DNA from: an uncultured Bacteroidales bacterium | GTDB lineage: Bacteria; Bacteroidota; Bacteroidia; Bacteroidales; P3 | Direction: 5' to 3' | Length of the DNA stretch: 35,519 nt | Assembly: GCA_946401725.1 (NCBI GenBank) | Contig: CAMIVE010000016.1 | Coordinates: 1 to 35,519 of the forward strand | Shown here: piece after piece, positions 6,955 through 13,768 of the stretch | How the letters are laid out: every line of letters starts with the position of its first letter | How positions within the stretch are numbered: position 1 is the stretch's first letter | The notes under the pieces: generated by a model | Database searches by the model: none | Seen by the model: the letters and a program-made list of their open reading frames with translations, nothing else | What the model was told of the DNA's origin: nothing | Program-made: the position numbers and the translations under genes

Positions 6955-9639
6955 TTACTGGATTTTTCGTTTCTCCTCTATCTCCGATTTTACCCAGGGC
7001 TTGTTGAGGTCGAATAGTTCGTCGATGGGATGACTCAGTTTCTCCACCAGCAAGTGGGTGTTGTCTTGATGCTCGATATTTTCCAGTTCGCAAGCTATCT
7101 GTTTCCAGTCGTGTGCCGCGTCGAGTAGTGTGATGAAATTATATAAGTCGAAATTATTGATAATCATATTGTCAATACCTTCTGTTTCAATCTTTGAATG
7201 AGCTCTTGCCAATTTGATCTCTCCCACCTCTTCCAGTACGTGGAGGTATTTTTCGTAAAGCACATATTCGTTGAGTAGAAACGCCACATTGCGATCGCTG
7301 AGCATGTCCCATATCCTGGTGGGAAGTGGGCGTGCTACAAAGCGGCCTAACATGAAAGACCCTGCTTTTAGCCCAGTGAGTCCGTTCGCAAGACAGGCAT
7401 CAATGGCTTTGCAGAAAAAGTCCACTTTCCGGTCGTTGCTCAATAAGTTGAACACGCGAGACTGGTCGAGGTGATCCCCCATCCTGCTTTCAAGTACTTG
7501 TTTAATATACAGGCTTGAATTCTCTTCATACCATTTGTTTACGACTCCTTTTGCTGTCAGTGGCTTGTCTTGTAGTTCGCAGCGTATCAGTCGGGCCAGT
7601 TTATTGACATCGGTAATGAAAGAGGTTTGGTTGGACGTTACTATCTCCTGGTAGCAGAGATAGGCTTCTTTCATCTCTTCAAAGACTTGAATCTCGCTCT
7701 CGTCCAGTTTGACGGGATCTCCCTTAAGGTATTTGGTGAACCGTGCCGGTTTGAAGGCGGCAACGCCTTTATAGATCGTTTGATGGTTGCTGCTGATGGT
7801 GATTTTGTCGAGTTCGTGAATGGTCATTCCTTCGTTGTTTACCAGGCTGTTGTCCACCATACGGATGCCGTAGTTCTGCAGGTTCATCAGGGCGGGGATG
7901 CCATATCCTCGGCAGGCGGTAACTACATGGATGGCTGCCGGTGTCATGCTGAGAATGGCGTCGAGTTCCCCGAGCGTAATGGTATCTTCGGGAACAAAGC
8001 GTTCCTGGCAAAGACAGACCGGTGTGCCGCTTTTTTTGAGTTCTTGTGCTTTCTGTGCGGAGAAACAGAGTGTTGCAGTGATTGCGGTTCGGGGTAGTAC
8101 ATTCAATCCCTTGCCGAAAAAATCGAGACGGGACACAGAGCGGTCATCGATAGAGTTGCTGACAATTTGTCGCAGATGATAGGGCTTGATTAGAGACGTT
8201 ACATCGTGCTCTTCTATCAAACCTCTTTTTAACAGGTCAATCGAGGAGATGAGTGCGGCGCGTCCTGTCATTTCGGATTTGTTGAGTTGCAGCAAAGCGA
8301 AGAGGCTCACTTTCCCGGGTCGTGTCTCGACGGCAAATTCAATAGTGACAGGCGATTTGTGCCGCGCTTCGAGCGAATCAAGCAGCGGGTCGAAGTGGAA
8401 CACAGCTGGATAGTCGTGCTTGATTTCCTGTCGGTCGGAATAGGCGATGTCGATGGAGGTGACATCGCCAGTCATAATCTCTTCGCCGAAAATGTTGCGG
8501 TAACTCTCTATCTGACGGCCTTTTCCCGTACGGCTATGGTAGCTGTAGAGTACACCGGGATAAGATTCTTCGTTGCCGATGGTCCACACCATTCGTTGCA
8601 AAATAAATGATGGATATGCCTGCTTGCCTTGCATGAAGGTGAGGATGAGGTCCTGGTTGTCAATGTAGAATTTGCGTACATGTTCAATCAATTGCATGGC
8701 TTGGTAGTGGGCGTCGGTCAACAGCCGTTCGCCGTCCTCCCTGGCTTCTACAATGGCATGTTCCATGGCAGCGATGCGATTGGTCTGCTCTTCGGCGGAG
8801 AGTTCGATGTCGTTACGATCGTATCGCTTCTCGATGGACAACATCTCGCTGATGGTATGCAGTGTACTGAGATATACGCGGTTGGCCATGGTGTTGACGT
8901 AATGCAGGCAGAGCCCTTTGTGGGCTTTGCGTGTCACACCGACGTTGAGCAGTGTGGGCATCAGGCCGGGTATGTATTGCGGCATGGCGCAGCGGATGGC
9001 AAATACGAGAGGGCGTTGGTCGCTTCCCAGAAGATGGGACGTCATGATTTCCAGATTGTGGATGGCTTGCTCCAGCAGATAGTTCAGCCGTTCAGGCTGC
9101 AAAAAAGCTTTAGCCGTAATGATGCAGAAGTCGGGGACAGGGTAGCAGTTGCGTGTCAAATCGAGTAACATGCGTCCTTTGTAACTGATTTGCTCGTCGG
9201 TCAGGTCGCCCTCGACAAGGGTCGTGATCAATTCGTCGGAGTTGAAGAGTGGGTGTTGCGATACATAATCCTGGCATTTGGCTCTGAAAGCATCGCGGAG
9301 CTGTTCCAGTTCGCTGATTTTTTCAGGTTCGTAATTGGCAGCTTTACGTTCGTCGCATAAGGCGTCGCCAAACCGTTCGCGAAGCAGCATCTCAAGATAA
9401 TGCCGCTGCTTCTCGCCCTGTTGGTGCATCAGATAATACATGTCGTACCATCGTGGCGGAAATTCATGCCGCTGGTCGTCATCCCGCAGTTTGTATATGA
9501 CAGTGCCGGGCTTGTTGCCTTTCAACACGTTGTCTTTGTCTTCAATGTTGCGGTTGAAGATTTCGCGCCCTTCATCGGCGTATTTCTTCACCATGAAGTA
9601 GTTGGGATAGCTGGCTCTAATGATGAAATCGGTTATCAT
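6955..9639 (-). CDS. Pyruvate-phosphate-dikinase-like protein lacking the PEP/pyruvate barrel
   Basis: The 894-residue protein aligns by eye with the first two parts of PPDK. After an N-terminal extension of about 130 residues comes an ATP-grasp region: YKGRMLLDLTRNCYPVP (Lys154, like PPDK Lys22), FAIRCAMPQYIPGLMPTLLN (Arg216, like Arg92), and TIEFAVET with Glu434 and Gln451. The phospho-histidine domain follows; AAIHVVTACRGYGIPAL aligns with TSHAAVVARGMGKP and keeps the histidine as His571. The Arg normally found after the Gln (QTR) is not conserved. Residues from about 640 show no TIM-barrel motifs and form an unrecognised helical region. By family logic it may pass a phosphate from ATP via histidine to an unknown acceptor. 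It follows the S41 protease gene after 19 bases and is probably the last gene of that unit. Confidence 0.75.
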   Translation of the reverse strand: MITDFIIRASYPNYFMVKKYADEGREIFNRNIEDKDNVLKGNKPGTVIYKLRDDDQRHEFPPRWYDMYYLMHQQGEKQRHYLEMLLRERFGDALCDERKAANYEPEKISELEQLRDAFRAKCQDYVSQHPLFNSDELITTLVEGDLTDEQISYKGRMLLDLTRNCYPVPDFCIITAKAFLQPERLNYLLEQAIHNLEIMTSHLLGSDQRPLVFAIRCAMPQYIPGLMPTLLNVGVTRKAHKGLCLHYVNTMANRVYLSTLHTISEMLSIEKRYDRNDIELSAEEQTNRIAAMEHAIVEAREDGERLLTDAHYQAMQLIEHVRKFYIDNQDLILTFMQGKQAYPSFILQRMVWTIGNEESYPGVLYSYHSRTGKGRQIESYRNIFGEEIMTGDVTSIDIAYSDRQEIKHDYPAVFHFDPLLDSLEARHKSPVTIEFAVETRPGKVSLFALLQLNKSEMTGRAALISSIDLLKRGLIEEHDVTSLIKPYHLRQIVSNSIDDRSVSRLDFFGKGLNVLPRTAITATLCFSAQKAQELKKSGTPVCLCQERFVPEDTITLGELDAILSMTPAAIHVVTACRGYGIPALMNLQNYGIRMVDNSLVNNEGMTIHELDKITISSNHQTIYKGVAAFKPARFTKYLKGDPVKLDESEIQVFEEMKEAYLCYQEIVTSNQTSFITDVNKLARLIRCELQDKPLTAKGVVNKWYEENSSLYIKQVLESRMGDHLDQSRVFNLLSNDRKVDFFCKAIDACLANGLTGLKAGSFMLGRFVARPLPTRIWDMLSDRNVAFLLNEYVLYEKYLHVLEEVGEIKLARAHSKIETEGIDNMIINNFDLYNFITLLDAAHDWKQIACELENIEHQDNTHLLVEKLSHPIDELFDLNKPWVKSEIEEKRKIQ

Positions 9640-9658
9640 GATGGGGTGAATAGGGGAC

Positions 9659-10705
9659 TTATTTGCTGTTGATTATCAGGTGACAGGCACTGTCGATGAT
9701 GTTGTCGTGGCCGTTAGCCACTGCAATGGGGTCGAGTAGCACTACTTGGTCGGGAGGGACACCGTTTTCATAGTTTGTTCCGTCTGAAGCCAGTGTGCGG
9801 CTGACGCCGAAGCGATAGTACCAACCGTTGGGCAGTGCACCGCCGGTAGGAATAGACAATCCACCTGCTGTGGTGTCGCCCATTACGATGACATTAGGGT
9901 AGTTTTTCAGGCAGAGAGCAAAACTCGAAGCGGCGCTGTAGCATCCGCGATCGGTTAGCAGGATAAACGGTTTGGTGATAGGGGTGTGGTTGCCGTTGGA
10001 TGGGGCAAAAACGGCCACAGGGTCACTATAGTCGTTGTGGTGGGGGCCTGCTTTCATCTGGGTGGTGTAGAGCAGTTGCCCGCCGTCGGGCAGCAGAGCC
10101 ATCAGGTTCCACTCGTTCTGAATCTGCCCGCCGCCGTTTTGTCGGATATCGAATATAATCCCCTCCACTTCAGGATAACGTTTCAGTATGGTTTCCAGTT
10201 GCGAGGTTTGTGCACTATTCATAAAAGAGGCGTAACGGATGTAGAGCACTGTGCCGTCGGCAATGCTGTTGTAGGCCATTCCGCCGGTTGTATGGTAGTC
10301 GGGACGCAGGTAGTTGAGCGCTACGGTGTTGACGTCAAAATTCCCGTTGCCGTATCGTTGCAGAAAGATAGCCTCGCTGCTGGCTACGTCGCTGTTGCCC
10401 CAAAGGTTGACATGACCGTCGTCCAGACTGTTGAGAAGCTTGCGCAACACAGCGAAGAGACTGTCGCCAGACATGCCGTCGTATACTTGAGGCCGCAGAC
10501 TGTCGTACATCTGCTGCCAGTCTACTGTCTTCACGTCGAACAGTGCGTAGCGCTCGTCAACCTGACGCCACAGGTAGTCGAATGTGGTGGTGGCTGTCGA
10601 TTCTATGTCGTCGTCCATAAGCAGTTTCTCGCACCCGCACGGAAGCAGTGTCGAAAGCAAAAGCAACAGGATGCCGAACAGACGGTTGGTTCTTTTATTT
10701 TTCAT
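9659..10705 (-). CDS. S41-family (C-terminal processing type) protease lipoprotein
   Basis: The 348-residue product starts with a lipoprotein-like signal (long Leu run, then LLPCGC with Cys25 the likely lipidated residue; the -3 Pro is atypical). The S41 core shows LDDGHVN (His98, the tricorn/IRBP-type histidine), IIFDIRQNGGG at about 188-197, and the nucleophile Ser257 in RGCYSAASS, followed by GDTTAGG. No clear PDZ domain is seen between the N-terminal helices and the core. It probably cleaves peptides at the inner face of the outer membrane or in the periplasm. Its start overlaps the end of the upstream outer-membrane gene by 11 bases, which suggests translational coupling. It belongs to the probable unit 11627 to 6955. 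Confidence 0.85.
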   Translation of the reverse strand: MKNKRTNRLFGILLLLLSTLLPCGCEKLLMDDDIESTATTTFDYLWRQVDERYALFDVKTVDWQQMYDSLRPQVYDGMSGDSLFAVLRKLLNSLDDGHVNLWGNSDVASSEAIFLQRYGNGNFDVNTVALNYLRPDYHTTGGMAYNSIADGTVLYIRYASFMNSAQTSQLETILKRYPEVEGIIFDIRQNGGGQIQNEWNLMALLPDGGQLLYTTQMKAGPHHNDYSDPVAVFAPSNGNHTPITKPFILLTDRGCYSAASSFALCLKNYPNVIVMGDTTAGGLSIPTGGALPNGWYYRFGVSRTLASDGTNYENGVPPDQVVLLDPIAVANGHDNIIDSACHLIINSK

Positions 10706-11627
10706 TTACAAAACGGTTTCTTAAATGCACAATCAAATCCAGATAGATTCCATGCATGGCGTGGTCAAACCGCCAGTGTCCTTTCCCGCCGCTGCTATGG
10801 TAATCCCATCGGTACGAAAGATGCAATTGGTTTTTGTTCTTCATTTCATACCGAACCCCTATTTCAATTGAGAGGCCGGCAAAGAACTTGGCGTTCCATT
10901 CATACCCGTCAAACAGCGCGGAATGTACCGGTTGTGAGGCGGTGTAGTTGTCTATGTATGCATAACCGGGTCGCAGCATCGCGGCTACAGGCATGACGCT
11001 GCACCCGCCAAAAAGGAACCAGCTGTTGTCTATTTCATATTCACCGTATAAATACAATTCGGGTCCGAAAAATTCACTGATTCCCGTGGATGCATTCTCG
11101 TAGTTCGTGTTAACCGTCACGTCCAGAAAATTGCATGCACCAACCCCGGCCCATAGCTTGTCGGGGAAGCAGAAAGGGTTGGCGATGCGACGTAATGCTT
11201 TAAACCTTAATGTGCTGCTAATGTCAAACGTGGAAAAATTAAAGCGAGGTGCGACGGCATTTTCGTAGAACCCCACCGATGTGAGAGCGTCAAGGTGGAG
11301 CATCCATCTTCCACGATCGTTCCACAGCCCGGCAGCAGCGGTTAACGCAGGTCCCTGAAAACTGATAGGAGCGGTTCCCCTGTCTCGAAAGCGTCCGTAC
11401 CCTATAGCGCCTCCTAATCGTAACGATGTGATATGCAGTGAATTTGATTCGCCGATAAACGCATTTCCACAGGGAAGCCATGCGGTTTCGGAGCGGTTGT
11501 TTCCGGTGCTGTCGGTCTCCTTGTTTTGACCGACAACAATATGATTCGACACTAAAAATATTATCAACAATAATTGAACAATATTATTGTTTATGAATCT
11601 GCCTGTTATATTATTTTTATGGTTCAA
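10695..11627 (-). CDS. Putative outer-membrane beta-barrel protein, unrecognised family
   Basis: This 310-residue protein has a signal peptide (hydrophobic QLLLIIFLVSNHIVVG at about 18-33). The rest is rich in alternating, aromatic-ended strands (for example RLGGAIGYGRF, LYLYGEYEI, LHLSYRWDY) typical of small outer-membrane barrels. It ends in IVHLRNRFVNEK rather than a terminal aromatic residue, so barrel membership is inferred. The start appears to be TTG at 11627; no ATG lies before or inside the signal peptide in this frame. It is the first gene of the minus-strand unit with the S41 lipoprotein and dikinase-like protein, and has a consensus promoter at 11718-11748. The function is not recognised. 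Confidence 0.7.
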   Translation of the reverse strand: MNHKNNITGRFINNNIVQLLLIIFLVSNHIVVGQNKETDSTGNNRSETAWLPCGNAFIGESNSLHITSLRLGGAIGYGRFRDRGTAPISFQGPALTAAAGLWNDRGRWMLHLDALTSVGFYENAVAPRFNFSTFDISSTLRFKALRRIANPFCFPDKLWAGVGACNFLDVTVNTNYENASTGISEFFGPELYLYGEYEIDNSWFLFGGCSVMPVAAMLRPGYAYIDNYTASQPVHSALFDGYEWNAKFFAGLSIEIGVRYEMKNKNQLHLSYRWDYHSSGGKGHWRFDHAMHGIYLDLIVHLRNRFVNEK

Positions 11628-11697
11628 ATTATTCGAAAAAAAATTTTTCTTGATGCGATTGGTAAAATTTGGATAGTCCTATTTAAAAAAATAGTTG

Positions 11698-11705
11698 TAC
11701 TTTTG
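11698..11705 (+). promoter_or_regulatory. Probable -7 box for the coiled-coil lipoprotein gene
   Basis: TACTTTTG matches TAnnTTTG. The nearest TTTG upstream (11668-11671) is 26 bases away, longer than the usual 19-21, so the -33 element is weak or different. Transcription would start near 11712, giving a leader of about 54 bases before the ATG at 11766. Confidence 0.6.
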
Positions 11706-11717
11706 CAGTTCGATTTG

Positions 11718-11748
11718 CAAAGGTAAAAAAATAATTACAAACGACAAA
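11718..11748 (-). promoter_or_regulatory. Bacteroidota-type promoter for the outer-membrane/S41/dikinase unit
   Basis: On the minus strand TTTG (11748-11745) and TACCTTTG (11725-11718) are 19 bases apart, an exact consensus match. The start should be near 11711, about 84 bases before the TTG start codon at 11627. It faces the plus-strand promoter at 11698-11705, and the two predicted start points nearly coincide. Confidence 0.75.
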
Positions 11749-11765
11749 ACAAAATAAGAGAATAT

Positions 11766-13706
11766 ATGAATATTTTTACACCAAAACGTTCAATTTTAAC
11801 AATTTGTGCTGCATTTTTGACTACAGCAATGTTGCAGTCTTGTGGTGGTGGAGCCACCTCAATGAGCAACAAAGATATTGCGGAATTACAGAAACAATTG
11901 GATTCCACCATGCAAATGTACCATCGGGTCAAAGCCCAGAATACGGAATATGACAAACAGATGGCTTCGAGGGATAGCGCCATCAACGCTCAGGCTGCCG
12001 AAATCCAGAGTTTGATTGACCAGCTCAACGGCAAGCAACCTGCTAAGGTACAGACGGTGGCGAATGTGGATCAGAAGAAGTTGGATCAACAACAGAAAGA
12101 GATTCGTGACAAGGAAAACAAAATCAAAACGCTTCAGAAGCAGATCGACCAGCAGTCGCAGCAGATAAAGAAACTCCAGTCGGGTTCAAGCAACAGTCAA
12201 GGGAAAGACAACAGCTCGCAGTACAAGAGCCAGATAACCAAGCTGCAGAAGCAAATCAGTGACCAGGAGAAACAGATTAAAAACCTTCGTGCAGAGGCTG
12301 ACCGATTGAAGAAAAACAACAATAGCAAGTCTACCAATTGTGACGATGTCAGAAATACTTATGAGTCGAAAGTAAAACAACTCAACGGAGAGATTGGCGG
12401 TTATAAAACCCAGATTGCCGACCTCCATAAACAGATCAAAAGTCTCAAGGCTGAAGTCTCGACCTTGCAGAAAGGGTCTGCCAACGACAGTAAGGATGCA
12501 GAAGACTTGAAAGCCGCCAGAAAAGAACTGACCAGCATGACGGCCCAGCTTAACGAATGCCGCAAGCTGAGCAGTCAGTACCAGAATGATGTAAAGGAGA
12601 TTACAGCCAATCTTAACCAGACACGTGGCGATTTGGAGCGGTGCCAGTCGGAGTTGGCTGCCGAGGAAGCCAAGGTGAAAAGTCTGCAGAATACCCAGAG
12701 CGAAGGCGGAAAGACCGAGCAGCAACTGCGTGCCGATCTGGCTGCTTTGACCACCAAGGAGGCTGCCCTTCGTACCCAGCGTGACGAGCTGACCAAATCC
12801 TACGAAGAACTTTCTCAGCAGTGTGACAAGGATAAAAAACAGCTTCAGAACACTATAGAAAAACTTCAAACCCGTGTTTCCGACATGCAGGGTCGTGTAG
12901 ACCAGCTTACTTCGGAGAACAGCACGCTGAAGAAGAAACAAAACGAGTCGTCCGCAAGCGAAGATGCGGCTACCGTAGCCAAACTGTCGGCGCAAGTGGA
13001 ATCCCAGCGTGCCGAAATCGCCAAACTGCAGGCCGATCTGAAACAGCGTGATGCAGACCTTGCCGCCGCACGTGCCGCTGCATCGAAAAACACCCAGCAG
13101 ACCACCACTAAAGGCAATGTCAATCAGAAACTGGCTGAATTGCAAGCACTGTGTGACAGCTATGTCGCCGAGATTGAGCGCCTCCGTGCTGAAAACGAAC
13201 AGCTGAAGACTGAAAACGCCGATCTCAAGAACAAGGTGGCCTCCAGTTCCGAACTTTTTGCTGAGAACGAGCGTCTGCAGCAGAAAGTGAAATTGGCTTC
13301 CGTGCTGGTGACTTCCGATTTGAAAGTGACTCCAGGCAAGAGCGTTAAGACCGGCAATGTGGTGAAAGCTACAGACAAAGCCTCTCAAGTTAAGGTGATC
13401 CGTATCGACGGACGCCTGTTGGACAACAATGTGGTTGATCCGGGTTCTATAACCATTTATGCCCGTATCTCCACTGCCAACAACCGTGTGATATGCAATG
13501 GATCGGCTGAGAACTACAGCTTCGATTTGAACGGTGTCTCCATGCAATACACCACCAAGCAGGATATCGAGTTCACAGGCTATGGACGCACGATTACCAT
13601 GCTGTGGCGCAAGTCGGACGCTGTTGAGCTGGCTCCGGGTCTCTACTGGGTCACGCTCTATGCCAACGGCTATGAGATTGGAAAGATTTCGTTCCGTCTC
13701 AATTAA
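11766..13706 (+). CDS. Large coiled-coil lipoprotein with C-terminal beta domain
   Basis: The 646-residue protein starts with a lipoprotein signal peptide ending in LQSC (Cys26), then a Gly-rich tether. Residues from about 35 to 510 are a long coiled coil with repeated LQKQI, KIKTLQKQI and AEIAKLQADL-type heptads, broken by short polar Ser/Asn linkers. Residues from about 515 to 646 form a predicted beta domain (VTSDLKVTPGKS, VKVIRIDGRLL, GLYWVTLYANGYEIGKISF). It is probably anchored in the outer membrane and reaches across the periplasm, perhaps to peptidoglycan or the inner membrane. That role is inferred from architecture only, and I do not recognise a named family. It lies 62 bases upstream of the MurL-MurD-like fusion gene in the same direction, so the two may share a transcript. 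Confidence 0.8.
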   Translation: MNIFTPKRSILTICAAFLTTAMLQSCGGGATSMSNKDIAELQKQLDSTMQMYHRVKAQNTEYDKQMASRDSAINAQAAEIQSLIDQLNGKQPAKVQTVANVDQKKLDQQQKEIRDKENKIKTLQKQIDQQSQQIKKLQSGSSNSQGKDNSSQYKSQITKLQKQISDQEKQIKNLRAEADRLKKNNNSKSTNCDDVRNTYESKVKQLNGEIGGYKTQIADLHKQIKSLKAEVSTLQKGSANDSKDAEDLKAARKELTSMTAQLNECRKLSSQYQNDVKEITANLNQTRGDLERCQSELAAEEAKVKSLQNTQSEGGKTEQQLRADLAALTTKEAALRTQRDELTKSYEELSQQCDKDKKQLQNTIEKLQTRVSDMQGRVDQLTSENSTLKKKQNESSASEDAATVAKLSAQVESQRAEIAKLQADLKQRDADLAAARAAASKNTQQTTTKGNVNQKLAELQALCDSYVAEIERLRAENEQLKTENADLKNKVASSSELFAENERLQQKVKLASVLVTSDLKVTPGKSVKTGNVVKATDKASQVKVIRIDGRLLDNNVVDPGSITIYARISTANNRVICNGSAENYSFDLNGVSMQYTTKQDIEFTGYGRTITMLWRKSDAVELAPGLYWVTLYANGYEIGKISFRLN

Positions 13707-13768
13707 CTTTAATCGGGGAGAACTTCTCCGACAGTTTTATTTCACCCACTTAACTGTTTAACGTTAAA

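Noticed and set aside
12186-13547. Long antisense reading frame (453 codons) opposite the coiled-coil lipoprotein gene
   Set aside because: The plus strand has a convincing lipobox, heptads and promoter; the antisense product is a Leu/Phe-rich mirror of the coiled-coil codons without recognisable domains.
13714-13731. Possible terminator hairpin between the coiled-coil lipoprotein and the MurL-MurD-like gene
   Set aside because: At most five base pairs with a three-base loop and no clean T run; too weak to split the two genes into separate transcripts.
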